64,000 nt of DNA from Bacteroidia bacterium (GTDB lineage: Bacteria > Bacteroidota > Bacteroidia > Chitinophagales > Chitinophagaceae). Below the pieces are notes generated by a model. That model had not been told where the DNA came from. It did no database searches and saw nothing but the letters and a program-made list of their open reading frames with translations. The stretch is taken from NCBI GenBank assembly GCA_030426665.1, contig JAUHYD010000010.1, forward strand, positions 1-64,000, read 5' to 3'. Position 1 is the stretch's first letter. Each line of letters starts with the position of its first letter. Positions 45,397 to 53,727 of this stretch are shown in pieces. Position numbers and translations under genes: made by a program.

Positions 45397-45627
45397 CTAT
45401 TGTTTCCGTAGGGGAACATTTGCCCTTGTTCTACCGTGCTCATCTTTCACCATCAGAATGTAATTACCTGTTGGTAAATCCTGCATAGTGAATGTGTTGA
45501 CTTTATTATCTCTAACAGTCCAATTCTGACTAACATTCCGTCCCATCATATCAAATAACAGTACGTGGTCAGAAGCTGTTAAACCAGTGACATTCAACAC
45601 CTCACCCGCCGGATTAGGATATGCCTT
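45397..45627. repeat. Near-identical 3' segment shared by the two T9SS paralogues (copy 1)
   Basis: This 231-base segment matches 46937-47167 with only about three mismatches, far more than the flanking coding sequence, which diverges at many synonymous sites. It encodes the T9SS sorting domain. This pattern is consistent with recent gene conversion or a recent recombination. Confidence 0.85.
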
Positions 45628-46746
45628 GATACTGTTCCGGCTATTAATAGCTTGCACATAGGTTGCGGTGTCAACCACTTCCACGTCTGCAACGGTATCC
45701 ATTGCATTCTTAATCTTTATATAGTTAAGTGCAGAGTCTACCGCATCATCACTAAACGCATAAAAGTAAGTAAAGCTTGACTGGTTGGCAGGCCGCATAC
45801 GAACAGCAGACGTTGTTCTGTAAGCAACGCTATCAGATGCACTATCTACGGGAGCAAGGTGTGCCACCCTAAACACCAACCCGATAGCAACATCGGCATT
45901 GCGATTTGCTCCGGCTGCGTAAAAAGAAGCACCAACTGTTGTACTCGTACCAGCAAACAAATCACTCATATCGGTCGATCCCGAAATAGGCCATGTAGTA
46001 TATATCATACATTTGGCATTTGTATCTGCTGTACCTAATGCCAGAGTTGAGGCTGGTCCGATAGTTGAATAAGCCGTAACAACAGTAGCGTCATGTGCAT
46101 TTGGCAACTGATAAGTGATAAAATTATTTGTACTGAAACTGCCACCTGTCCACGTCCTGTTATTGTCCGGGTCAACCGTACGCAAATAGTAGATATCATT
46201 CTTTGCTATAGACGCATGATTTATCAATGTTACCTTCAGGGTAAAGAAAAGCGCATTCGTATCTAAAGTTGTTTCCTGCCTTATGGTCATACTGTCAAAA
46301 GAACCTTCCCAAACCCCTATCACCTCACTACCACTTGTTGTATAGGAGACATTGGCTCCTGTCAGGGGCCCTCCTCCTCCTACACTGCTATCCCCCAAGC
46401 AGTTGTGAGCAAATGCGCGATTAGTATCAATTTGAATATTCCATCCCTCGAATGGAGTGCCGGGAACAAAGTAGTCTCCCATGTATTCCGGTGTTCCTAC
46501 TGTCCATCCATCCATTGCGGGATCTGCAACAAAACCCAATTTTGCACCTCCTCCGCTTGTTGACAAATGTGGATGATACCCGGTCGGAGGACCAGACGCT
46601 CCAAAATCACCATTATCGCATATACCTGCCTCTACATACTGTCCTTTAAGGAATACGCTTCCGCCGACCATTTGAGCGTTTGCTTTTGCAGCCATCACAA
46701 GACTGACTATCAACATTGAATTTCTGAATAATTTAAGTGAATCCAT
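45397..46746 (-). CDS. Secreted T9SS protein, tandem paralogue A
   Basis: The product is 449 aa. The signal peptide ends in 'VMAAKANAQ' near residue 25. A conserved domain starts 'MVGGSVFLKGQYVEAGICDNG' and runs to about residue 340, with 'VSYTTSGSEVIGVWEGSFDS', 'YYLRTVDPDNNRTWTGGSF' and 'VRMRPANQSSFTYFYAFSDD'. The last 80 residues are a T9SS type A sorting domain ('IKAYPNPAGE', 'TGNYILMV'). The protein is about the same length as paralogue B, 190 bases away, and the two are nearly identical at their C-terminal ends. Function unknown; similarity to Bacteroidota surface proteins with internally repeated motifs suggests a structural or binding role. Confidence 0.88.
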   Translation of the reverse strand: MDSLKLFRNSMLIVSLVMAAKANAQMVGGSVFLKGQYVEAGICDNGDFGASGPPTGYHPHLSTSGGGAKLGFVADPAMDGWTVGTPEYMGDYFVPGTPFEGWNIQIDTNRAFAHNCLGDSSVGGGGPLTGANVSYTTSGSEVIGVWEGSFDSMTIRQETTLDTNALFFTLKVTLINHASIAKNDIYYLRTVDPDNNRTWTGGSFSTNNFITYQLPNAHDATVVTAYSTIGPASTLALGTADTNAKCMIYTTWPISGSTDMSDLFAGTSTTVGASFYAAGANRNADVAIGLVFRVAHLAPVDSASDSVAYRTTSAVRMRPANQSSFTYFYAFSDDAVDSALNYIKIKNAMDTVADVEVVDTATYVQAINSRNSIKAYPNPAGEVLNVTGLTASDHVLLFDMMGRNVSQNWTVRDNKVNTFTMQDLPTGNYILMVKDEHGRTRANVPLRKQ

Positions 46747-46936
46747 TCGGTGTATATTAATAATTAATTTAAAAGCAACGACAATAATTTACAAAAGAAA
46801 AGGCTATTATGTCATCTATTAACATAGAAAACAATGATCAATCTTAGATGACAAAAAGTGAAAAACATCAAATGCAACGTCTAAACTATACCCCAAAAGC
46901 TGTACCTCCAGATGTGCATTCTTGTTTTCGTATCAA

Positions 46937-47167
46937 CTATTGTTTCCGTAGGGGAACATTTGCCCTTGTTCTACCGTGCTCATCTTTCACCATCAGGATG
47001 TAATTTCCTGTTGGTAAATCCTGCATAGTGAATGTGTTGACTTTATTATCTCTAACAGTCCAATTCTGACTAACATTCCGTCCCATCATATCAAATAACA
47101 GTACGTGGTCAGAAGCTGTTAAACCAGTGACGTTCAACACCTCACCCGCCGGATTAGGATATGCTTT
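46937..47167. repeat. Near-identical 3' segment shared by the two T9SS paralogues (copy 2)
   Basis: This is the partner of 45397-45627, in the same orientation. Both carry the same codons for 'NWTVRDNKVNTF' and neighbouring residues. Confidence 0.85.
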
Positions 47168-48286
47168 GATGCTGCCCCGGCTGTTAATCGCCTTCACATA
47201 AGTAGTTGTCGTATCCACTACTTCCACATCAGCTATGGTATCCATTGCATTCTTAATCTTGATATAGTTAAGTGCGGAATCTACCGCATCATCGCTAAAC
47301 GCATAAAAGTAAGTAAAGCTTGACTGGTTGGCAGGCCGCATACGAACAGCAGACGTTGTTCTGTAGGCAACGCTATCAGATGCACTATCTACGGGAGCAA
47401 GGTGCGCCACCCTGAACACCAACCCAATAGCCACATCGGCATTATATGTGGCACCGGCAGCATAATGAGATGTCCCGATGGTGGTTGCCGTACCGGCAAA
47501 CAAATCACTCATGTCAGTAGTCCCGGATATAGGCCATGCTGAATATATCATGCACCTAGCATTTGTATCAGCCGTTCCCAACGACAAACTTGAAGCGGGA
47601 CCCGAAAACGAATTTGCTGTTACTACCGTTGCGTCGTGGACATTAGGCAACTGGTATGTAATAACATTGTTTGTAACAAAACTACCTCCTACCCATGTCT
47701 GATTATTGTCCGGATCAACGCTACGTAAATAGTATATATCGTCCTTTGCGACGGAGGCATTATTTATCAATGTCACCTTCATAGTAAAGAACAGCGCATT
47801 GGTATCAAGTGTTGTTTCCTGCCTGACGGTCATGCTGTCAAACGAACCTTCCCATACGCCTACCACTTCACTTCCACTTGTTGTATAAGATACATTCGCG
47901 CCCGTAAGGGTGCCTCCGCCGACTGTAGTATAACCCATGCAACTGTGGGCATAAGAGCGGATTGGTCCGATCTGTATATTCCATCCTTCAAATGGCGAAC
48001 CGGGAACAAAGTAGTCTCCCATATATGCCGGCGTGCCAACTGCCCAGCCATCCATAGCAGGATCGGCCACAAAACCCAACTTAGCGCCACCTCCGCTAAA
48101 AGTCAGGTGCGGATGGTAACCTGCCGGCGGGCTTGCGGCACCAAAATCGCCGTTATCGCATATGCCTGCCTCCACATATCTCCCCTTCAGGAATACGCTT
48201 CCGCCAACCATTTGAGCTGTTACATTTGCAGCGAAAAAAAGCCCTGCCGCGAACATTGAAAATCTTAGTAGTGTACTGGTTTTCAT
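46937..48286 (-). CDS. Secreted T9SS protein, tandem paralogue B
   Basis: The product is 449 aa from the ATG at 48286 ('MKTSTLLRFSMFAAGLFFAA'); the track's longer start adds 19 residues that spoil a normal signal peptide. The domain order matches paralogue A: 'MVGGSVFLKGRYVEAGICDNG', 'VSYTTSGSEVVGVWEGSFDS', 'YYLRSVDPDNNQTWVGGSF', and the T9SS domain 'IKAYPNPAGE'. It is the upstream member of the tandem pair. A spacer of 190 bases with no recognised promoter separates the two. The duplicate may allow dosage or sequence variation of a surface protein. Confidence 0.88.
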   Translation of the reverse strand: MKTSTLLRFSMFAAGLFFAANVTAQMVGGSVFLKGRYVEAGICDNGDFGAASPPAGYHPHLTFSGGGAKLGFVADPAMDGWAVGTPAYMGDYFVPGSPFEGWNIQIGPIRSYAHSCMGYTTVGGGTLTGANVSYTTSGSEVVGVWEGSFDSMTVRQETTLDTNALFFTMKVTLINNASVAKDDIYYLRSVDPDNNQTWVGGSFVTNNVITYQLPNVHDATVVTANSFSGPASSLSLGTADTNARCMIYSAWPISGTTDMSDLFAGTATTIGTSHYAAGATYNADVAIGLVFRVAHLAPVDSASDSVAYRTTSAVRMRPANQSSFTYFYAFSDDAVDSALNYIKIKNAMDTIADVEVVDTTTTYVKAINSRGSIKAYPNPAGEVLNVTGLTASDHVLLFDMMGRNVSQNWTVRDNKVNTFTMQDLPTGNYILMVKDEHGRTRANVPLRKQ

Positions 48287-48437
48287 CAGGTATATCAATT
48301 TAGTATACCTAAAGCTACCAAACATAGTAACAACAACACTCATTTATTCGTACTTTTTTCGGCGAAAAAGAGAATAAAAATGAAATTTTAAATCAATAGT
48401 TAATATTATTGATACACATTAACAAAAGAATCTCTCA

Positions 48438-50237
48438 TTAAACCCTTGAAACGGGTGCCTCACGTGGCTCATCTTTCCTTTCTCCTATCTGCTGGCGCCA
48501 CATCGCATAATACAATCCTTTTTCGTCCAGCAGATTTTTGTGGGTGCCGGTTTCAATAACCTTACCCTTTTCCAAAACGTAAATTCTATCGGCATGCATA
48601 ATCGTTGAAAGCCTGTGTGCAATCATTATGGTGATGTGCTGACGCTTACCGGTAATAGACCGGATGGTCTGAGAAATTTCGTCTTCTGTCAAAGAGTCTA
48701 ATGCAGAGGTAGCCTCGTCAAAAATCAATAGCCGCGGGTGGCGGAGCAATGCTCTGGCAATAGACACTCTTTGTCGTTCGCCTCCGGATAGCTTCAGCCC
48801 ACCTTCCCCTATCACTGTTTCTAAACCTTTTTCTGCACGTGCAAGCAAGTTCTCGCACGATGCCTGCTTCAGCACTTCATGGATTTGTTCATCGGTTGCA
48901 GTTGGGTTTACGAAAAGCAGATTCTCCCTGATAGTACCGGAAAACAACTGAGGGTCCTGCGATACAAGCCCCATCTGACGCCGCAGCTCTTCGTAGTCAA
49001 TATCTGCTTCTGAAAAACCATTGTAAAATATATGCCCGGACTTTGGTTGATAAAGCCCGACCAACATTTTTACTAATGTAGTCTTCCCGCTTCCGGAGGG
49101 TCCCACAAACGCTATTGTTTCTCCTATCTTTACGTCAAACGAAATACCGTCGATTGCCGGCCTTGAAGCGGAGCTATGCTGAAACATCACTTCCTTATAG
49201 GTGACCTCCTTTATATCGTTAATAACCTTTGGCTGTACCGGTGAATATTCTACCGGCTTCTTTAATAAATCCTGAAGATTACCAAGCGACGCTTCGGCTT
49301 CACGATAAGACATTATCACGTTTCCGATTTCCTGCATAGGACCAAAAATGAAAAACGAATAAAATATCAGAGTAAGATACTGACCGGGAGAAATAGCGCC
49401 CTTGTATATAAAGAACAGCAGACTCATCACGATGGTCTGTCGGAGCAAGTTGACAAACGTACCCTGTATAAAGGATATGGTACGGATACTGCGCACCTTT
49501 CTCAGTTCCAGCTTAAGTATCTTTATTGTGGATGCATTCAACCTGCGTATCTCCTGATGGGTAAGTCCCAGACTTTTCACCAACTCAATATTACGCAACG
49601 ACTCGGTAGTGGTACCTGCCAGGGCATTCGTTTCCTTAACTATATTCTTCTGAACAATCTTTATTCTTTTACTAAGCTTGCTGGTAAGTATTGCTAAAAC
49701 AGTTGCTCCACCCACATATATTAGCGGCAGCAAAGGGCTTAACGAAAACGCATAAATAATTACAAACACAATCCCAATAACCGTAGGCAACAGGACATTA
49801 AAGAAAGAGGTTATAAACTTCTCGCAATCTGCTCTGACTTTTTGCAAGATAGAAAGTGTCTGCCCGCTGCTCTGGTCCTCAAACTCGTGATATGGTAGCC
49901 GAAGCGCATGCCGCAACCCGTCGGTATATAGCCTTGCTCCATACTTCTGTATCACAACATTCACGACATAGTCTTGTATGTTTTTGGCAATACGTGACAC
50001 CATTGCCACACCTATAAGTGCGCCTATTAAGAGGAGTGCCCCCCTCATATAAGTGCCCAGGTCTCTATGCAGCAATCCTGCCTTATCTTCGGTGAGTGGG
50101 TGATTCACAAACCTGTCCAGTAACTTACCTGCAATAAGCGGATCAAGCAGCGAAAAACTTTGATTAATTGCCGCTAATAATATAGCAAGCAATATCATCA
50201 ACTTATACCGACTCAGGTATTGCATTAACAACTTCAT
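48438..50237 (-). CDS. ABC transporter, fused permease-ATPase (MsbA-like exporter)
   Basis: The product is 599 aa from the ATG at 50237; the track start overlaps the promoter. Residues 1-330 carry six membrane helices ('YKLMILLAILLAAINQSFSLL' to 'SPGQYLTLIFYSFFIFG'). The ATPase has Walker A 'VGPSGSGKTTLVKML', the Q-loop 'MGLVSQDPQLFSGTI', signature 'LSGGERQRVSIARALL', Walker B 'RLLIFDEATSALD', and the switch 'IAHRLST'. It is a homodimeric exporter of the lipid/multidrug group. The gene is alone. Its -7 box lies only six bases before the chosen ATG, so the transcript may be leaderless. Confidence 0.95.
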   Translation of the reverse strand: MKLLMQYLSRYKLMILLAILLAAINQSFSLLDPLIAGKLLDRFVNHPLTEDKAGLLHRDLGTYMRGALLLIGALIGVAMVSRIAKNIQDYVVNVVIQKYGARLYTDGLRHALRLPYHEFEDQSSGQTLSILQKVRADCEKFITSFFNVLLPTVIGIVFVIIYAFSLSPLLPLIYVGGATVLAILTSKLSKRIKIVQKNIVKETNALAGTTTESLRNIELVKSLGLTHQEIRRLNASTIKILKLELRKVRSIRTISFIQGTFVNLLRQTIVMSLLFFIYKGAISPGQYLTLIFYSFFIFGPMQEIGNVIMSYREAEASLGNLQDLLKKPVEYSPVQPKVINDIKEVTYKEVMFQHSSASRPAIDGISFDVKIGETIAFVGPSGSGKTTLVKMLVGLYQPKSGHIFYNGFSEADIDYEELRRQMGLVSQDPQLFSGTIRENLLFVNPTATDEQIHEVLKQASCENLLARAEKGLETVIGEGGLKLSGGERQRVSIARALLRHPRLLIFDEATSALDSLTEDEISQTIRSITGKRQHITIMIAHRLSTIMHADRIYVLEKGKVIETGTHKNLLDEKGLYYAMWRQQIGERKDEPREAPVSRV

Positions 50238-50242
50238 AGCAA

Positions 50243-50250
50243 CAAAGGTA
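50243..50250 (-). promoter_or_regulatory. -7 promoter box for the ABC exporter gene
   Basis: On the minus strand the sequence is TACCTTTG, a perfect TAnnTTTG. A TTTG-like element lies 23 bases upstream (50274-50277), longer than the usual 19-21 spacer. The ATG at 50237 starts six bases after the box. Confidence 0.6.
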
Positions 50251-50439
50251 ATAAGTGTAGGTACATCTTGCAGCAAAAACAATATTGCGATTCGTTATAG
50301 AGATATACCTCTGTTTTTCTACTATCGGGATATCTGCCCCCCTCCTGTTTGATGCTTGCCAATTATTTGTCGGCACCTTGATTAACGGATTTAAGAAAAA
50401 CAGGATACCGTGTTGTTGATGAAACAAAAGAGCTATCAT

Positions 50440-50447
50440 TAATTTAT
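50440..50447. repeat. Target-site duplication, left copy (TAATTTAT)
   Basis: An 8-bp direct repeat identical to 54230-54237. It flanks the IS1595-type element and shows that it inserted by transposition. Confidence 0.92.
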
Positions 50448-50470
50448 GGTAACTATATAGTTTAGTGTAC
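50448..50470 (+). repeat. Terminal inverted repeat, left end
   Basis: The element's left end begins GGTAACTATATAGTTTA. The right end, read inward on the minus strand, is the same for 22 of 23 bases. The match continues a little further inside (TAAGAAT) after a short insertion on the right. Confidence 0.9.
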
Positions 50471-50503
50471 TAAGAATAACAATAATACATAACGTTTCCG
50501 CAC

Positions 50504-50529
50504 GCCGCTCACATCGAGCGGCTTTTTTT
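50504..50529 (+). terminator. Terminator just inside the left end of the element
   Basis: A 7-bp stem GCCGCTC/GAGCGGC with a 5-nt loop ACATC and seven T residues. No plus-strand gene precedes it, so it probably insulates the element from transcription entering from outside, a known arrangement in transposable elements. Confidence 0.85.
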
Positions 50530-50556
50530 ATTCCTTAAACTTCAAAACTTAATAAG

Positions 50557-50973
50557 ATGAAAAACGCAATCTACATTAACAACTACGATAGCTACATTAC
50601 TAATGAAGCATTATCCGTAATATTCAACAACATCAGCATTGACCCACAACACGAGTTTGACAGCGAAGTTAAAGTAACATTATGGCATCTATCCGTAACT
50701 AAGACGGGATATGGACATTGGAAGGTATCAGTTGAACTGGAACTTAACGAGCGCAAACTAACAATCACTCATACCACTACCGACAGCATGAGCATTGACG
50801 ACTACAACAGCGAAGAAGGTGATATAGATGGCGATTGGGATGCAGAAACAGAAACATGGAGCAAAGATGCAGAAGAACGCCGCCCCCGTGGATTTGGCTC
50901 ATTATTGAGCCAGTGTATTACCAATAATGAAGAGGAAATAATCAACTTCGTATTAGAAGCCGATGAAGAGTAA
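50557..50973 (+). CDS. Passenger gene: acidic hypothetical protein
   Basis: The product is 138 aa and strongly acidic. A possible soluble beta-rich N-terminus ('NAIYINNYDSYITNEALSV') is followed by 'EVKVTLWHLSVTKTGYGHWK', and a tail of Asp/Glu ('DYNSEEGDIDGDWDAETETW') precedes 'RGFGSLLSQCITNNEEEI'. No signal peptide or known motif is visible. It has its own terminator, so it forms a separate unit ahead of the transposase within the element. The start ATG follows a terminator-like hairpin by 28 bases. Function unknown; it may be a cargo protein or a regulator of transposition. Confidence 0.7.
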   Translation: MKNAIYINNYDSYITNEALSVIFNNISIDPQHEFDSEVKVTLWHLSVTKTGYGHWKVSVELELNERKLTITHTTTDSMSIDDYNSEEGDIDGDWDAETETWSKDAEERRPRGFGSLLSQCITNNEEEIINFVLEADEE

Positions 50974-50977
50974 TTAC

Positions 50978-51002
50978 CCGCCTGTAACGGCAGGCGGTTT
51001 TT
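50978..51002 (+). terminator. Terminator of the acidic passenger gene
   Basis: A 7-bp stem CCGCCTG/CAGGCGG with loop TAACGG is followed by five T residues. It lies five bases after the stop of the 138-aa gene and before the transposase gene. Confidence 0.88.
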
Positions 51003-51046
51003 ATCCTTAATTCGCTTTATCTTCATTTTCTAAATGCAAATTATAC

Positions 51047-52081
51047 ATGAAGGAAATATTTGCAGTACGCAACTTCAATACTTTCTTTGAAATGGTATCG
51101 GCACTACCTGACGATGCCGCCTGCCGACAGTACCTTGAACAAATATTGTGGACTAATGGCACTCCAACTTGCCCCGATTGCAAAAGCAACGAACACTATA
51201 AGCTATCATCCAAAGGTGAATTCAAAGGACAATACAAATGCAAAGAATGTAAGAAACGCTACACCGTAGCAATCGGAACAATCTTTGAAGGCTCACACAT
51301 CGGGTACAAAAAGTGGTTTGTCGCTATCTACTTATTTCAAGCACACAAAAAAGGTATCAGTTCTTTACAGTTATCCCGTGATTTAGGACTAACACAAAAA
51401 ACGTGTTGGTTCATGCTACATCGAATACGAAAAGTAATGGGCGTTACTGATGATGAAGTACAATTGGACGGCACAGTGCAACTCGATGAAACCTTTGTAG
51501 GCGGCAAGAACAAAAACAGGCATTGGGATAAGAAAGTACCACAATCACAAGGCAGGGCGCACATTGACAAAACGCCAGTTTTAGGCATATTGCAGCAAGC
51601 AGAGAAAGAAGTAATCGAGCGACCGCACAAAGTAATCCCAGGCAAAATTGTAAAGGAAACAATCTACCTCAAAAATGCAGTAGTTAAATGTGCAGTTGTA
51701 CCCGACACCAAAGGGGATACACTAAAGCCCATCATTAATAAACACGTTAAAGACGGCAGCATTATTGTGTCGGATGAATGGCAAGCCTATCAAGGCTTGA
51801 ACGCTAAATATGACCATCGGACAATTGACCATCGAGCCAAACAATACGTTGACCAAGCAGGAAATACAACCAATGCCGTAGAAGGTTTTTGGACATGGTT
51901 AAAGCGTAGCAACATGGGCGTTTATCACGTTTTGAGCCGCAAGCATTTACAAGCATATGCCAACGAAAACGCCTTTAGATACAACAATTTCAGGCTTAAA
52001 GACAAGCCGAGATTTGACCTTACTTTACAGCAGTCCAACACGCCACGACTTACTTACAAACAACTCATAGGTAAAAAGTAA
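51047..52081 (+). CDS. IS1595 family transposase
   Basis: The product is 344 aa. The N-terminus has an ISXO2-type zinc ribbon: 'CPDCKSNEHYK' near residue 41 and 'KCKECKKRY' near 65. The catalytic part has DDE-type residues: first Asp in 'VQLDETFVGGKNKNRH', second Asp in 'IIVSDEWQAYQGL' and the Glu in 'NAVEGFWTWLKRSN'. The helix-turn-helix-like 'KKGISSLQLSRDLGLTQKTC' lies before them. These are the family's features, and the 8-bp target duplication and terminal repeats fit. The gene lies 73 bases after the acidic passenger gene and appears intact, with a normal length and no frameshift. Confidence 0.95.
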   Translation: MKEIFAVRNFNTFFEMVSALPDDAACRQYLEQILWTNGTPTCPDCKSNEHYKLSSKGEFKGQYKCKECKKRYTVAIGTIFEGSHIGYKKWFVAIYLFQAHKKGISSLQLSRDLGLTQKTCWFMLHRIRKVMGVTDDEVQLDGTVQLDETFVGGKNKNRHWDKKVPQSQGRAHIDKTPVLGILQQAEKEVIERPHKVIPGKIVKETIYLKNAVVKCAVVPDTKGDTLKPIINKHVKDGSIIVSDEWQAYQGLNAKYDHRTIDHRAKQYVDQAGNTTNAVEGFWTWLKRSNMGVYHVLSRKHLQAYANENAFRYNNFRLKDKPRFDLTLQQSNTPRLTYKQLIGKK

Positions 52082-52174
52082 ACACACAACACAGCAAAGC
52101 ATTCACAGCCACTACTCAAACACGGGTAGGGGCTTAACTATTTTTTCTATTTCTTAACCAAAAAACAATTCAAA

Positions 52175-52528
52175 ATGAAAAAACAATTCAATCCGGGAAT
52201 TGCTGACGTAATCCCACCAGTACACCAATTCCTAAAGCCTATTCTGAACGTAGAAAATGTAAATAAAGCCTACGCACATTTAGTACCCTTTCCGGTTACT
52301 AAATGTGCTGAAATAGTGCTGCAGGATACAAGGGAGTTCTATCGTAAATGGCGGGAAAAAGTTTGCAAAACCTCAGACATTAAAATACAAACAGAATGGG
52401 CGCAAAAATTCAACACCCTGCTACAATCAATCAACTGCACAGAAATGACCGTATCACAATGGACACAACACTTTCGTTATTGGATACACTATGAAATGAA
52501 TGATACACCAATTTCATCGGTGCATTAA
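52175..52528 (+). CDS. Passenger gene: hypothetical protein
   Basis: The product is 117 aa and probably soluble, with several helices ('PVHQFLKPILNVENVNKAY', 'CAEIVLQDTREFYRKWREKV', 'EWAQKFNTLLQSINCTEM'). No signal peptide or known motif. It follows the transposase by 93 bases on the same strand and may be co-transcribed with it. Its 3' end nearly touches the convergent 60-aa gene. It is within the element; function unknown. Confidence 0.6.
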   Translation: MKKQFNPGIADVIPPVHQFLKPILNVENVNKAYAHLVPFPVTKCAEIVLQDTREFYRKWREKVCKTSDIKIQTEWAQKFNTLLQSINCTEMTVSQWTQHFRYWIHYEMNDTPISSVH

Positions 52529-52530
52529 AA

Positions 52531-52713
52531 CTACGAATATTCTTTATTGAGCATTTTGATTATTTCGTCTTGCTCGTAATCCTCATCCAAACCCGATCCT
52601 CGTGTATGTTGATTATTATTACCGCTTATTTGATATGCTCGTATCTCAACAAGCATATACAATATGGCATCCAATTTCTTATCAGACGGAATAGTTAGTT
52701 TCTCAACTGGCAT
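52531..52713 (-). CDS. Passenger gene: small acidic protein
   Basis: The product is 60 aa from the ATG at 52713; the track's longer start adds ten unlikely residues. It begins 'MPVEKLTIPSDKKLDAILYM' and ends with an acidic helix ('DEDYEQDEIIKMLNKEYS'). It has no signal or known motif. It is convergent with the 117-aa gene, two bases apart. Such tiny proteins in mobile elements can be regulators or antitoxins, but nothing in the sequence decides this. Confidence 0.5.
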   Translation of the reverse strand: MPVEKLTIPSDKKLDAILYMLVEIRAYQISGNNNQHTRGSGLDEDYEQDEIIKMLNKEYS

Positions 52714-52817
52714 AATATAAAGTTTGCTACAATATACACACATTATAGATGCGATACAACTTGTATCTCGACAAAAATCTATATCTATCTACCTACCTAT
52801 TACATACTTTTATTCAA

Positions 52818-52839
52818 CCATCACAAGGTTCGCCAAAAC
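52818..52839 (+). repeat. Short direct repeat flanking the passenger lipoprotein (left)
   Basis: The 22-base CCATCACAAGGTTCGCCAAA... matches 53765-53786 at 20 of 22 positions, same orientation. The two copies flank the terminator and lipoprotein gene. Confidence 0.6.
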
Positions 52840-52845
52840 AAAAAA

Positions 52846-52874
52846 AAGCCCCGCAATCACACTTTGCGGGGCTT
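52846..52874 (-). terminator. Terminator of the passenger lipoprotein
   Basis: The stem AAGCCCCGCAA (52846-52856) with TTGCGGGGCTT (52864-52874) has a 7-nt loop. On the minus strand it is followed by a run of T residues (TTTTTTTTG). It lies 14 bases beyond the stop of the 273-aa gene. Confidence 0.88.
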
Positions 52875-52888
52875 CCCTTTACGCTTTA

Positions 52889-53710
52889 TCAGTAGCTATA
52901 AATAGCTGTATCTCGGACATTATGATATACATCGTAGCGCATACGCTTTGTAAGCCGTCCAGCAGTATCAACCATGTTTGTAAACACTGTACGAGTAGTA
53001 AGATTTGGTTGAACCTTTACAACAGAATCAACAAGGTTAGCATTTACATACAATGGCAAGTTCTCAACAAAATCCCACTGATACAATGCAGCAGGCGTAA
53101 ACACTAACATCTGATAGTTACGGATAGATGTGGCAAAGTTATTAGCCACACTTCCGCTGTAATACTTGTAAACGGAAACAGTATCATATCCAACACTGGC
53201 AGCATTATAATGCACATGCCCAATGTGACTGATATTTGAACCTGAATAGCTGAAGTAAAAGAAATCAGGATGTGCTGGTACAGCATCGCTTGTTATCCCT
53301 ATTCGATAAATGTTGCTGCCGCTATACTCAATGTTGTACCTTATCACGCTATCTGCATACGTTGGATCATCATAACGAGCCAGTCGGGCAGTATCACACA
53401 AACCCGAACCATTGTACTTCCATAGGTAATCTGCATACTTTGAACCCGAAATCAACCAAGCACCTTTCACTATCTGACTACCCGAACAAGTGAAATTTAT
53501 CACACCAAATGATGGGTTACTCGGTATAATTGAAGTAGGATTACCACTCGCATAACTGATGTTCCATGTGGCATTCGTAGATGATGGGAACCTATAAGTT
53601 ACAGACTTCACACCGGAACTACCGGTAGGCGTAGGCGTAACTGATGGTGTGGGTGTACATGAACCGGCGAGCAACGCTCCAGCCAGTAATACTAAAACTG
53701 TTTGTCTCAT
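52889..53710 (-). CDS. Passenger gene: exported lipoprotein
   Basis: The product is 273 aa. The signal is 'MRQTVLVLLAGALLAGS' followed by Cys (lipobox AGSC), so the protein is lipid-anchored. A Pro/Thr linker follows ('TPTPSVTPTPTG'). The remainder is beta-rich with aromatic-rich strands ('VKSVTYRFPSSTNATWNISY', 'YRIGITSDAVPAHPDFFYFSY', 'HIGHVHYNAASVGYDTVSVYK') and resembles DUF4595-like or RHS-side lipoproteins common in Bacteroidota. No catalytic residues are evident. It is a cargo protein of the IS1595-type element with its own terminator, so it is probably expressed from its own promoter in the divergent gap with the 40-aa ORF. Confidence 0.8.
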   Translation of the reverse strand: MRQTVLVLLAGALLAGSCTPTPSVTPTPTGSSGVKSVTYRFPSSTNATWNISYASGNPTSIIPSNPSFGVINFTCSGSQIVKGAWLISGSKYADYLWKYNGSGLCDTARLARYDDPTYADSVIRYNIEYSGSNIYRIGITSDAVPAHPDFFYFSYSGSNISHIGHVHYNAASVGYDTVSVYKYYSGSVANNFATSIRNYQMLVFTPAALYQWDFVENLPLYVNANLVDSVVKVQPNLTTRTVFTNMVDTAGRLTKRMRYDVYHNVRDTAIYSY

Positions 53711-53727
53711 TTTTGGCGTATTTAGTG

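Noticed and set aside
52724-53107. 127-aa plus ORF over the 3' part of the passenger lipoprotein
   Set aside because: It crosses the terminator and overlaps the lipoprotein antisense. Only the short 'STITRFAK' stretch is of interest and is reported as a repeat.
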